A DNA stretch of 64,000 nucleotides from Ensifer sp. IC4062 (GTDB taxonomy: Bacteria > Pseudomonadota > Alphaproteobacteria > Rhizobiales > Rhizobiaceae), in NCBI RefSeq assembly GCF_020193575.1, contig NZ_JADYVD010000008.1, forward strand, positions 1 through 64,000. Direction: 5' to 3'. The position numbers and the translations under genes are program-made. The notes below the pieces were generated by a model that had not been told where the DNA came from, made no database searches, and saw only the letters and a list, made by a program, of their open reading frames with translations. Of this stretch, positions 36,067 through 44,918 are shown piece by piece; within the stretch, counting starts at the first letter, position 1, and each line of letters begins with the position of its first letter.

Positions 36067-36077
36067 TCGGGCATGTC

Positions 36078-36980
36078 TCAGACCGGATCGACGACGAAAT
36101 CGCCGCCCCGGCAGGTTTTCAGGTAGTTGAGCGCGTGAACCTGGCCGGTCATTTCAAGCGCATCGCGATAGACCGGGTCGTGCCAGCCTTCGATGTCGAT
36201 CGAACCGGACCAGCCGGCGAGCCTGAGTTCCGAGATGATGTCGGTCCAGTTGCTGTCGCCGAAACCGGGAGTGCGCATGAAGACGAATTTCTCTTTGCCG
36301 AAGATGCCGTGCTCGCGGATGACGTCCCACCGGATCGTCGCGTCCTTGCCATGCACGTGGAAAATCTTGTGCGCCCATTTGCGGATCTGCGGCAGAGGGT
36401 CGATCAGATAGACCATCTGGTGGCAGGGCTCCCATTCGAGGCCGATATGATCGTCGGGCGTCTCGTTGAACATCAGTTCCCAGGCGTCGGGGTTGTGGGC
36501 GATGTTCCAGTCGCCCGTCGCCCAGTTCCCGTCCATGGCGCAGTTCTCAAAGGCGATCTTCACGCCCTTGTCTGCGGCGCGCTCACCGAGTTCGCGCCAA
36601 ATCTTCCTGTAGCGCGGCAGGCTGTCGGTCAGCGGACGATTACGAATGCGGCCGGTGAACCCCGCGACGCAGCTCGCGCCAAAGTGATGCGCGTTGTCGA
36701 TGCAATCCTTCCAGCCCTGCAGCGTCTGCAGGTCGATATCGGTCTCCTCCAACGGATTGCCGAACATGCCGAGCGTCGAGATGGTGATGTCGCGGTCGCC
36801 GATCGCATCTCGGCAGCGTTTGCCAAGCTCGGCGAGGTCCTGCCCGTTGGTCGTCTGCCAGAAGAAAGGCTCGAAGCTCTCGAACCCCAAGTCTGCGATC
36901 TGGCCGATGCGTTTGGCGGCCTCGCCTTTCGTGGCGCTGACCATGGTGCCGATGCGGATGGATTTGGCTGGATTGCTCAT
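36078..36980 (-). CDS. Xylose-isomerase-like TIM-barrel sugar epimerase/isomerase
   Basis: The 300-residue protein is an AP-endonuclease-2/sugar-phosphate-isomerase-type TIM barrel with metal ligands recognisable in KIAFENCAMD, GLEWEPCHQMV, IFHVHGKDA and GSIDIEGWHDPVYRD. ATG 36980 follows TTGAGG; a TTG at 36992 is in frame but lacks support. It lies between a Gfo/Idh dehydrogenase and the importer genes, a layout typical of inositol- or keto-sugar-catabolic operons (oxidise, epimerise, reduce). The substrate is unknown. Confidence 0.88.
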   Translation of the reverse strand: MSNPAKSIRIGTMVSATKGEAAKRIGQIADLGFESFEPFFWQTTNGQDLAELGKRCRDAIGDRDITISTLGMFGNPLEETDIDLQTLQGWKDCIDNAHHFGASCVAGFTGRIRNRPLTDSLPRYRKIWRELGERAADKGVKIAFENCAMDGNWATGDWNIAHNPDAWELMFNETPDDHIGLEWEPCHQMVYLIDPLPQIRKWAHKIFHVHGKDATIRWDVIREHGIFGKEKFVFMRTPGFGDSNWTDIISELRLAGWSGSIDIEGWHDPVYRDALEMTGQVHALNYLKTCRGGDFVVDPV

Positions 36981-36988
36981 CAGATACC

Positions 36989-38017
36989 TCAAATTGTCAC
37001 GCGCTGCCGGATGCGGGCGCTTTCGATCGCTGCGAAAACCATGGCAAGGCTGTTGATGTTATCGTCGCTCGCCGTTTCCGGCTTCTTGCCGGAGCGGATG
37101 GCTGCAACGAAATCTGCGATCACGCTGGCGTGGCCATGCGTCTCGGCCTGATCGGCAGGTTCCGGAACTTCGATCGGGAGCAGTTCGCGGAGAAAGCCTT
37201 CGCTGCCGGCGACCTTGTTGGCTCGGAAGCTGTCGGCTCCATCCCAAAGCAACGTGCCCTCGGTGCCGATGATCCGCCACTGGCTCTCCCAGCTTGTATT
37301 CGCGCCCTCGGCGCACCACGAGCCGCGATAGGTGAAGGTGACGTCGTCCGAGAGCTCGAAGATGGCGTTCGCGGCGGCACCATGTGCATACCAGGAGCCG
37401 CGTGGATTGCTTTCATGGCAATAGACCGCAAGCGGCGTTTTGTCGGCGATGAAGCGCGCCGCATCGAAGGTATGGATCGCCATGTCCAGGAGCAGCACGT
37501 TGTTCATCTCTTCCCGGAAGCCGCCGAAATGTGCGCCGATGAAGAAATCGCAGTGGAGACCGGTCAGTGTGCCGATCGCGCCGCTTTCGATGAAGCGGCG
37601 GATGCGGCGGACGCCGGAAATAAAGCGGCGGTTCTGGACGACGGCGTGGATCTTGCCGGCCTCGTCGGCAAGCCGGATCAATTCCTTGCCGGCGGCGAGC
37701 GATGTCGCCATCGGCTTCTCGCTCAGCACGTGGCACCGATGCCTGAAGCCGGTAGCAACCACGTCACGACGGGCGGCGGGGACGACGATGTCGAAGAGCA
37801 GGTCCGGTTTGGTTTCGGTCAAGACGGCATCGAGATCGGAGCCGATGATCGCATCCGCGATATCGAACTCCGCCGCAAGATTTCGAGCGGCGTCGGCGTT
37901 GACGTCGACGAGCCCGACAATACGGATCGATGATTGGAGCTCGCGGTTTGCGGCGATCGCCTTGACCCAACCTCTGGCCATAGCTCCGCACCCGCACAGA
38001 ACTGCGCGCAAAATCAC
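36989..38017 (-). CDS. Gfo/Idh/MocA-family oxidoreductase
   Basis: The 342-residue protein starts with GTG 38017 behind a strong GGGAGGAG. It has the Rossmann motif LCGCGAMARGWVKAI, the family EKPMATSLAAGKEL loop (catalytic Lys after Glu) and AIHTFDAARFIADK in the active site. NAD(P)-dependent oxidation of a sugar or cyclitol is expected. First gene of the leftward catabolic/import operon; its promoter region contains the perfect palindrome at 38061-38076. Confidence 0.9.
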   Translation of the reverse strand: MILRAVLCGCGAMARGWVKAIAANRELQSSIRIVGLVDVNADAARNLAAEFDIADAIIGSDLDAVLTETKPDLLFDIVVPAARRDVVATGFRHRCHVLSEKPMATSLAAGKELIRLADEAGKIHAVVQNRRFISGVRRIRRFIESGAIGTLTGLHCDFFIGAHFGGFREEMNNVLLLDMAIHTFDAARFIADKTPLAVYCHESNPRGSWYAHGAAANAIFELSDDVTFTYRGSWCAEGANTSWESQWRIIGTEGTLLWDGADSFRANKVAGSEGFLRELLPIEVPEPADQAETHGHASVIADFVAAIRSGKKPETASDDNINSLAMVFAAIESARIRQRVTI

Positions 38018-38060
38018 GTTTCTCCTCCCATAAGTCTACGAAATCGCCTTGTTTTGCCGT

Positions 38061-38076
38061 CCGTAAACGTTTACGG
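38061..38076. promoter_or_regulatory. LacI-family operator, perfect 16-bp palindrome
   Basis: CCGTAAACGTTTACGG is a perfect inverted repeat with the central CG step typical of LacI/GalR operators. It lies 44 bases from the Gfo/Idh start and 78 bases from the LacI-type gene on the other strand, so the LacI protein probably represses both. Confidence 0.85.
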
Positions 38077-38153
38077 AACTATGCGGAGTTTCCGAAACAT
38101 GTCAATAGGGATTCGGAGACGGGTGGGACGAATGACGGAGGATGAAACGCGGG

Positions 38154-39191
38154 ATGAAGGGAATTCGGCGCCTTGCGCAACATCTCGATATTTCCATCGG
38201 CACGGTCTCGCGGGCGCTCAACGGCAAGCCTGACGTCAATGAGGAGACGCGCAAGCGTGTGCTCCAGGCAGCGACCGACCTCGGTTATGTTCCGAACCAA
38301 TCGGGCCGCAGCCTCCGGCAGGGCACGACCAATATCATCGGCTTCATGATGCAGACCGGCACGGAGATCACCGGCCAGGGTGACACATTCTTCATGAGCG
38401 TTTTCGACGGCGTTCAAGCGGTCTTTGCCAGGCACAAGCTCGATCTCGTCGCCCTGCTCTGCTCGTCGCAGGAGGATCCGAACGACTATCTGCGTCGCGT
38501 CGTGGCACGCGGCTTCGCCGACGGTCTGATCCTGTCGGCAACCCAGCGCGACGATCCTCGTATCGAATTCCTCGCCGAACGCAACATCCCCTTCGTCACG
38601 CTCGGCCGAAGCCTGACAGATGCAGGCCAGCCCTGGCTCGATCTTGATTTCGAAGGCATGGCTCAGGCAGCGATCGATCGCCTAGTTGCGCGCGGGCATC
38701 GACGCATCGCCATCACGCGGCCCCATGACGATACCAACCTCGGCTACATCTTCGTCGACCGGTGCCGGCGGGCGCTGGCGGCGCACGGCCTAGCCCTTGA
38801 GGAGGATCTGATCTTCCGCTCGACGCCGAACGAAGCGGGCGGCTACCAGATTGCACGTGACCTTCTTGCGCTCGAAGAACCGCCCACGGCGATCGTGCTG
38901 ATCAATGAGACCATCGCGATCGGTTTCTATCAGGCACTCTCCGAAGCGGGCGTCAAGCCTGGGCGCGACATCGCGGTGATCGGGCGCTATAGCCCGCACG
39001 CACATTTCCTTTCGCCGCCACTCACATGCTTCCGCCTGTCGCTTCGCGATCTCGGCATCGCGCTGGCGGAAACCCTGCTTTCCGCCATGCCGGCCTTCAG
39101 TGATCATTATCCGGACGCGCCCGTAAATAGGGTTTGGCCAATGGAACTTGTCGAGGGCGAGAGCGATTCGTTCCTCGTCCCTCAGCGCTGA
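38154..39191 (+). CDS. LacI-family transcriptional regulator
   Basis: The product is 345 residues from ATG 38154 (MKGIRRLAQHLDISIGTVSR); an ATG four codons upstream abuts GGAGG too closely. The LacI helix-turn-helix with hinge (about 1-55: RALNGKPDVNEETRKRVLQA) precedes a periplasmic-binding-protein-like effector domain (TNIIGFMMQTGTEITGQGD, PTAIVLINETIAIGFYQAL). It is divergent from the sugar operon and faces the operator at 38061. The effector is presumably the imported sugar. Confidence 0.91.
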   Translation: MKGIRRLAQHLDISIGTVSRALNGKPDVNEETRKRVLQAATDLGYVPNQSGRSLRQGTTNIIGFMMQTGTEITGQGDTFFMSVFDGVQAVFARHKLDLVALLCSSQEDPNDYLRRVVARGFADGLILSATQRDDPRIEFLAERNIPFVTLGRSLTDAGQPWLDLDFEGMAQAAIDRLVARGHRRIAITRPHDDTNLGYIFVDRCRRALAAHGLALEEDLIFRSTPNEAGGYQIARDLLALEEPPTAIVLINETIAIGFYQALSEAGVKPGRDIAVIGRYSPHAHFLSPPLTCFRLSLRDLGIALAETLLSAMPAFSDHYPDAPVNRVWPMELVEGESDSFLVPQR

Positions 39192-39207
39192 GTGTCCGCA
39201 GACACTC
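39190..39207 (+). terminator. Short hairpin at the end of the LacI gene
   Basis: GAGTGTC-CGCA-GACACTC, seven-base perfect stem, overlaps the stop codon. No T-run follows, so termination by it alone is doubtful. Confidence 0.35.
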
Positions 39208-39355
39208 CTGCAGTTCGCATCATTGTCGCCCGAATTTGAACGCGTCAACAGCCGCAAAACGGATCATTTCCGCAATTTAGGCGTTTGAAGATGTAGCTCA
39301 ATGACGGCTTCGACCCATTTCCTCCCCGTCGGAGCCCTCCTGAAAGGAGATCGCG

Positions 39356-39658
39356 ATGCGCGGATTTTTCCTCGTCCCTGCCCTTCTCGGGTTGTCAACG
39401 ACCGCCTTTGCCCACGACGCCCCTAGTGGATGGAAGTATCCGAATTCCTGCTGTTCAAATATGGATTGCCGGCAGGTTACCCAGACGGCAATAAGCGAAC
39501 GTCCGCAAGGCTACATCATCAAGGCGACTGGCGAAGTGCTTCCCTACACCGACGGAAGGGTGCGCATCTCTCCGGACGGGTTCTACCATTGGTGCTCCGC
39601 CGCAGGCGAGGAGCACAGCAAGACAATTTGTCTATTCGTTCCGCCGCGGGCCTATTGA
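39356..39658 (+). CDS. Small secreted Cys-containing protein
   Basis: The 100-residue precursor has a signal peptide (MRGFFLVPALLGLSTTAFAH) and a mature part of about 80 residues with five cysteines (NSCCSNMDCRQ, HWCSAAG, KTICLF), plus a repeated aromatic/charged pattern. AAAGGAGA precedes ATG 39356. It resembles small periplasmic proteins common in rhizobia and other alphaproteobacteria but without a known role; the CCxxxDC motif could bind metal or haem, or form disulfides. Monocistronic as far as can be seen. Confidence 0.75.
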   Translation: MRGFFLVPALLGLSTTAFAHDAPSGWKYPNSCCSNMDCRQVTQTAISERPQGYIIKATGEVLPYTDGRVRISPDGFYHWCSAAGEEHSKTICLFVPPRAY

Positions 39659-39816
39659 ACATTTTTTGAAACAGCCCAAACGTCGCAGTCTTCATCTTCG
39701 CCATGGCGAAGCCGAGGTGATCGACTATCATAGTGTTGTCGACACCTCGGGCGATGCTTGACGTGATCAAAGAGGATCGCTGCTTACCGGCAACAGGACG
39801 CGGGAGCGGGACGCAC

Positions 39817-40947
39817 ATGGGTTGGTCTCTCAGGATTGGAACGATAGGCGGCACGGCGATACGGCTGCATATCACCTTCGCGCTCCTGCTTGTCTGGATA
39901 TGGCTAATGCACTACCGGATCGGCGGCGCGCCCGCGGCATGGGAAGGCATCGTTTTCATCATCGCCGTGTTTGTCTGCGTCGTGCTGCATGAGTTCGGGC
40001 ACATCGCCGCCGCGCGTTACTACGGCATCAAGACTCCGGATATCACGCTGCTGCCGATCGGCGGCGTGGCTCGCCTCGAACGCATGCCCGAGGAACCCCG
40101 CGAGGAGTTTGTGATCGCCGTTGCCGGTCCCCTAGTCAATGTGGTCATCGCGGGGCTCATCTTTCTTGCGCTCGGCGGATCGGTGGGCATGGAGCAGATG
40201 GCCGGTGTCGAAGATCCCGGCCGGAGCTTTCTCGCAAGACTTGCCGGGGTCAACGTCTTTCTCGTGCTTTTCAATATGATCCCCGCCTTTCCGATGGATG
40301 GGGGCCGTGTACTGCGCGCAGCCCTCGCCTCGCGGCTCACTTGGGCACGAGCAACCGAGATCGCCGCCGCCATCGGCCAGGGTCTTGCGTTCGTTTTCGG
40401 TTTCATCGGCCTGTTCTATAATCCACTGCTGATCTTCATCGCCATCTTCGTCTATCTCGCCGCAACGGCCGAAGCCCAGAACGCCCATATCCGCGCCGTT
40501 TCCGGCAGCATCCTCATCGCCGATGTAATGATCACCGAATTTGCAAGGCTTGACCGCTCGGCGACCATCGACGAGGCGATCGAGATGCTGCTCGCAACCA
40601 CGCAACGCGAGTTCCCCGTGGTCGACGCCACCGGCCGTTTCGAGGGCCTGCTGACACGCGACGATATGATCCGAACCCTGAAGGAAAGAGGAGCCGAAAC
40701 GCCTGTCGTCAGCGCGATGCGCGACGACATACCGCGGATCCACTATCGCAAGCGCCTCGAAGAGAGCCTGAAACTGATGCAGCAGGCGAGCTCTCCCGCC
40801 GTTGCGGTGGTCGACGGGTCGGACCATCTCGTCGGTCTGATGACGCATGAGACGATCGGAGAAATGATGATGGTGCGCGCGGCCGCATCGGGGAGCTTCC
40901 GTTTCGGCCATCTGCGCCGGGATAAGGGTGAATACACCCGTTTTTGA
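39817..40947 (+). CDS. Site-2 protease family metalloprotease with CBS domains
   Basis: The product is 376 residues from ATG 39817 (MGWSLRIGTIGGTAIRLHIT). It contains HEFGH (H58, E59, H62) and the third metal ligand in NMIPAFPMDGG (D161), with about six membrane helices. Residues about 230-376 are two CBS domains (ADVMITEFARLDRSATIDEA and IHYRKRLEESLKLMQQASSP) which may sense adenosine nucleotides. This is the SpoIVFB-like/CBS class of intramembrane proteases. Substrate unknown. The next gene follows within 21 bases. Confidence 0.9.
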   Translation: MGWSLRIGTIGGTAIRLHITFALLLVWIWLMHYRIGGAPAAWEGIVFIIAVFVCVVLHEFGHIAAARYYGIKTPDITLLPIGGVARLERMPEEPREEFVIAVAGPLVNVVIAGLIFLALGGSVGMEQMAGVEDPGRSFLARLAGVNVFLVLFNMIPAFPMDGGRVLRAALASRLTWARATEIAAAIGQGLAFVFGFIGLFYNPLLIFIAIFVYLAATAEAQNAHIRAVSGSILIADVMITEFARLDRSATIDEAIEMLLATTQREFPVVDATGRFEGLLTRDDMIRTLKERGAETPVVSAMRDDIPRIHYRKRLEESLKLMQQASSPAVAVVDGSDHLVGLMTHETIGEMMMVRAAASGSFRFGHLRRDKGEYTRF

Positions 40948-40967
40948 GTCTTTCAGCGGAAACTGGC

Positions 40968-41525
40968 ATGGGAACCGAACATGGGCTGAAGCGTTGGACC
41001 CCTAAAGCGCAAACGGGTTCGAGCATGTTCTTTGCCTTGCAAGTTGTGACGATCACCATCGTGGCTGTTGCCATGGCGCTCGCGCTCGCGCACGCGCTCG
41101 AATTGCCGGGCAAGCTCAGATTGGCCAAGGAACAGTATTTCGCAATTCAACCGATCTACTATCCCGGCTTCACCATCGGCGGTGCGGCCGAACCTCTCGG
41201 CCTGTTGTTCAGTGCCATTCTTCTGTTCTTTACGCCACCCGGAACGCTGGCTTTCTGGCTGATAGCCTCTGCCTTCATCGGACTAGTGGCCATGCAGGTG
41301 ACGTATTGGATCCTGACGCATCCGGTGAATAATTTTTGGCTGAGGGATGTCGAACTAAAGGGCGTGAGCGCTGGCTTCTTCTCGCTGGGCGCTTCGCGAG
41401 ACCCTGCACATTCCAAAAATCTCGACTGGACCTATCTGCGCGATCAGTGGGAGTTTTCCCACGTCGCGCGGGCGGCGTTTGGGTTGATCAGCCTAATCCT
41501 CCTCGTGGTGGCTGTCGCGCTCTAG
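40968..41525 (+). CDS. Integral membrane protein of unknown function
   Basis: The 185-residue protein has four predicted helices (MFFALQVVTITIVAVAMALA, LGLLFSAILLFFTPPGTLAF, AFWLIASAFIGLVAMQVTYW, FGLISLILLVVAVAL) and a DUF1772-like layout. ATG 40968 is preferred to the TTG at 40944, which overlaps the preceding stop. It probably shares a transcript with the site-2 protease gene. Confidence 0.7.
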   Translation: MGTEHGLKRWTPKAQTGSSMFFALQVVTITIVAVAMALALAHALELPGKLRLAKEQYFAIQPIYYPGFTIGGAAEPLGLLFSAILLFFTPPGTLAFWLIASAFIGLVAMQVTYWILTHPVNNFWLRDVELKGVSAGFFSLGASRDPAHSKNLDWTYLRDQWEFSHVARAAFGLISLILLVVAVAL

Positions 41526-41728
41526 GTCATGCAACGCGGAAAAAGTGAGGCAAGAGCAACCAGATAGAGGGGCATCGCTCGTCCTTCCAGCCGCGACATC
41601 ATTGAACATCGCTCGCATAGGCGTTGTGCCCGATTGCGCTCACCATTCGCCGAAGGCGCCGCCACATCGGCGCGACCTCACGGAATGTTGTTTGTCGGCG
41701 TCGCAATCCAGCCGCGGTTTCGCCGATC

Positions 41729-41772
41729 CTACAGCGCCGCGGGTCTGATCAGACGCGCAAAGGACGCTTCGG
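41729..41772. repeat. Nested palindromic intergenic element (rhizobial type)
   Basis: The centre GTCTGATCAGAC (41743-41754) is a perfect palindrome flanked by AGCG/CGCT outer arms. The CTACAGCGCCGC start and AGACGCGCAAAGGACGCT half resemble palindromic intergenic elements I know from many rhizobial genomes. The surrounding 338-base gap (41526-41863) holds nothing else recognisable. Confidence 0.5.
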
Positions 41773-41863
41773 TATTTGCCGGCAACGGCATCGCCAAACA
41801 CTTTGACCGACCTGCCCCAAACGCGCGGCTCCCAACAGGCGTCTACCTACGGAGTCGTGTCCA

Positions 41864-43443
41864 ATGGACGATGATAAGGATCACAAGCATCGCCACCACC
41901 ACAGGCAGCAAGGGGCGGGGAAACCAAGCCCTGAAGCAGCTCCTCAGACGAAGCATGCGGAAGGCGTCGTCTACACCTGCCCCCATGCATCCGCAGGTGC
42001 GCCAGATCGGCCTGGGCAATTGCCCCATCTGCGGCATGGCGCTCGAGCCGGAGGTGGCGACGGCGGCTGAGACCGGCCCGAGCGCCGAACTCATCGACAT
42101 GCGACACCGGTTTTGGATCGGACTGATTTTGACGATGCCGGTGCTTGCGCTCGAGATGGACGGCCATGTCACCGATCTGCATATGCTGCTTGGGGCGCAG
42201 ACGTCGAACTGGCTGCAGTTCCTCTTTGCAACGCCGATGGTGCTGTGGGCAGGTGCGCCGTTCTTCGTGCGCGCGCGGCAAACCGTGGTCAACCGGCACC
42301 TCAACATGTTCACGCTGATTGCGATGGGAACCGCCGCTGCCTGGGTCTACAGCGTGGTCGCTACCGCGGTACGCTCGACAGCGATCCCTGGCTCCACCGC
42401 GCCGCCGTGCTGATGGGGCAAGCCGGCTTCGTCGCGGCGCACGGCTCGGGGTGCTCATCAAAAACGCCGAAGCGTTGGAGCGCCTCGAAAAAGTCGACAC
42501 GCTCGTGGTCGACAAAACCGGGACCCTTACGGAGGGCAAACCCAGGGTGACGTCGATCGAGGTCGCGAACGGCTTTTCCGAGGCCGAATTGCTCCGTCTC
42601 GCCGCCACCCTGGAACGCGCGAGCGAGCATCCGCTCGCGGCGGCGATCGTCGAGACCGCCCATGAACACGGCGTGGATCTCGGCACAGCGGAGGATTTCG
42701 ACAGCCCGCTTGGCAAAGGCGTGACCGGCTTCGTCGATGGACGCAAGCTCGTCATCGGCAGCCACCGCATAATGGCCGAGGAAACGGTGACGTTTCCTCC
42801 CTCGGCGAAAAGGCGGAGGCCTTGCGAGGTGAGGGGGCGGCCGTAATCTTTGCTGCCGTCGACCGCCGCGTCGGCGGACTTTTTGCCGGATCCGATCAAC
42901 TCGACCACACTCGCTGCCGTCGAGGCGCTGGTCAAGGAAGGCGTCCGGGTGGTCATGCTGACCGGGGACAACAAGACCACGGCGCGCGCGGCCGCAAGGA
43001 GGCTTGGCATCAAGAAAGTCGAGACAGAAATCCTGCCGGAGCATAAAGGCGAGGTCGTCGCGCAATTGCGCCGGGAAGGCCGGATCGTTGCGATGGCTGG
43101 GGACGGGGTGAACGATGCCCCTGCCCTTGCCGCGGCCGATGTCGGGATTGCCATGGGAACCGGAACGGACGTTGCAATCGAGAGCGGCGGCGTAACGTTG
43201 CTCAAAGGCGATCTGCAAGGCATCGCGCGAGCACGGCAGCTCAGCCGCACCACGATGAAGAACATCCGGCAAAATCTGTTTTTTGCTTTCATCTACAACG
43301 CCGCCGGCGTGCCGGGTACCGCCGGCATCCTTTATCCGGCCTTCGGGCTCCTTCTGTCACCGATCATCGCGGCCGCAGCCATGGCTCTCTCTTCCGTCAG
43401 CGTCATCGGCGACGCTCTAAGACTGAGAAGTGCGCAAATATAA
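41864..43443 (+). pseudogene. Decayed copper-translocating P-type ATPase (CopA-like)
   Basis: Pieces of one CopA-like protein lie in order but in different frames. From ATG 41864 (His-rich MDDDKDHKHRHHHRQQ) the frame is broken by an extra C in a C5 run at 41980-41984, splitting the TCPMHPQVRQIG metal-binding module. The next frame covers the first membrane helices to about 42360 (GTAAAWVYSVVATA). The actuator domain (TGE) and the CPC helix are missing. A third frame carries DKTGT (42511-42525) and SPLGKGVTGFVDGRK; further shifts occur near 42795 and 42885. The last frame (42895-43443) has [20 protein letters not shown] and the final helices. With four lesions and a large deletion it cannot make a pump. 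Confidence 0.92.
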
Positions 43444-43448
43444 AGAGG

Positions 43449-43676
43449 AAGGTTCAGGATCTCCGAGGGCAATTTGTGCGGCGCTGCTGCGGCGTCGATC
43501 CTCTTCCAGCCCCTCACGCCTCCGCGGCCGCGAGCCAGTTGTCCAGACAGAGCGTCGAGGCTCGCATCCTTAGGCCCGCGCTCCGGCAGGCAACGCGATG
43601 ACGCAGAAAGCGCCGGTTCGGCATCCAGCCACACGGCGGTGCACGGGACGCCGAGTTCGCCCGCGAGCTTTTCCAT
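43449..43676 (-). pseudogene. Remnant of a phosphotransferase/AAA-kinase C-terminus
   Basis: The minus-strand frame reads GVPCTAVWLDAEPAL, then GPKDASLDALSGQLARG and GWKRIDA, which resembles the C-terminus of COG0645-type kinases (the DASDA...V..QL motif). No N-terminal part, Walker A or start is present. It adjoins the decayed copper ATPase, so the segment 41.8-43.9 kb looks like a region in decay. The rest of the gap to 43929 shows nothing recognisable. Confidence 0.45.
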
Positions 43677-43929
43677 CAGGTTGCGATTGGCGGAAGCGTT
43701 TCACGAGCAGCCACGCCGCGCCCAGATCGCTCGGCCGATGCGGGTTGATTACAACTGGCCCGTTGAGCCGCTTTCGAGACTGGACGGGAACGGTGACGGC
43801 AACACGCACCAACATCGGAAAGGATCTGGTAAACTTGCCGATATCGGCCCCGAACGATACTTTTCGGATGGGGCATCCGCCCGTCCGCGCGGAGATCGCG
43901 ACAGACGACGCCAATTGGAGGTTGCACCA

Positions 43930-44349
43930 ATGAGCGAAGCTTGGGACCTGTCGATTTCGCCCGAAAAGGTCTGCTATTTCATAGTCAAGGCGCGCGAATT
44001 CGACGTCAAGGATGTCGTGACGGATCCCGACCCGGCATCCAACGCATCCGACGACAACATGGCCTCGGTCCTCGAGGATCAACCGGACGATCCCGTCGAG
44101 GCCGAACTTACGAGCGCGATCTGGGCACTCAACGAAGACGAGCAGATCGATCTGGTCGCCTTGACCTGGCTCGGCCGCGGCGACGGCAAGTTGGAAGATT
44201 GGGCTGATATTCGTGCTCAGGCGGCCGAGGCCCACAATAACCGGACCGCCGCCTATCTGCTCGGCATACCGTTGTTGGCAGACTACCTGGAAGAGGCAGT
44301 GGCGCAGTTCGGCGAGTCCTGCCAGGACTACGAACTAGGACGCCTCTAG
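43930..44349 (+). CDS. DUF3775-type conserved hypothetical protein
   Basis: The 139-residue acidic, cytoplasmic protein starts MSEAWDLSISPEKVCYFIVK, with GGAG eight bases before ATG 43930. The pattern KAREFDVKDVVTDPDP, DDPVEAELTSAIWALNEDEQ and WLGRGDG is that of a family common in Rhizobiales, which I recall as DUF3775. Function unknown. A long in-frame upstream extension to 43474 has no ribosome site and no family similarity. Confidence 0.8.
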   Translation: MSEAWDLSISPEKVCYFIVKAREFDVKDVVTDPDPASNASDDNMASVLEDQPDDPVEAELTSAIWALNEDEQIDLVALTWLGRGDGKLEDWADIRAQAAEAHNNRTAAYLLGIPLLADYLEEAVAQFGESCQDYELGRL

Positions 44350-44640
44350 GGCTCCTTACGCGGGCAATGCGTCATGTCTGCTTGCTTGCGAGGGCGATGT
44401 GCAGGCAGACCCCCGCCGCTTTAAATCGGAAGTGCGAGTGACGTAGGTCAATAATTATAAACACTTAACTGGTCGTTCGTCACCTGAACACGCTTTTCGA
44501 GATTGCCATGAAAACGGCAAGAACGAATCCAAGTTGGTGCAGGCCCTTTTGCCTGGCCAACCGTGACAAACAGTCAAGAGAGCACAACTATGAGCAGTCT
44601 CGGCCGCTCCGTCGCGATCGGCCGAGACGTCATTGGACTT
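44350..44640. other. Gap between DUF3775 gene and minE without recognised gene
   Basis: The region downstream of both convergent genes is AT-richer near 44440-44480 and contains no convincing frame or operator. Confidence 0.5.
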
Positions 44641-44666
44641 GCGGGCCTTTTCTGTCAGGCCGCCCG
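44641..44666 (-). terminator. Hairpin at the end of minE
   Basis: GCGGGCC (44641-44647) pairs with GGCCGCCCGC (44658-44667 region, one bulge) across the minE stop. There is no U-run on the minus strand, so the call is weak. Confidence 0.35.
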
Positions 44667-44918
44667 CACACTTGCGTCGATCGGGATCTCGATATCCACC
44701 TCAAGTGTCGAGACCTGTTCGCCGCGGTCCATCTTCACGTTCACTTTGTCGCGGTCGACCTGAACATGTTTGGCAATGACTGCGAGGATTTCCTCCCGCA
44801 GTTGCGCGACGAGATCCGAGTGACCGACCGAGGCTCGCTCATGTGCCAGCAAGACCTGGAGACGTTCGCGCGCGGTCGGCGCCGAAGTCTGCTTGGTGAA
44901 AAAGCTGAAAATACTCAT
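44655..44918 (-). CDS. minE: MinE cell division topological specificity factor
   Basis: The 87-residue protein has the MinE layout: N-terminal membrane-targeting [10 protein letters not shown], the MinD-contact region [14 protein letters not shown] and the C-terminal dimerisation domain [17 protein letters not shown] with a final [11 protein letters not shown] strand. It stimulates MinD ATPase and confines division to mid-cell. Its start overlaps the minD stop (ATGA). In S. meliloti minCDE are on pSymB. Confidence 0.96.
   Translation of the reverse strand: MSIFSFFTKQTSAPTARERLQVLLAHERASVGHSDLVAQLREEILAVIAKHVQVDRDKVNVKMDRGEQVSTLEVDIEIPIDASVRAA

Noticed and set aside
41847-43292. 481-codon frame on the minus strand over the copper ATPase pseudogene
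   Set aside because: Long only because the decayed region keeps high GC; the Ser/Arg-rich translation resembles no protein.
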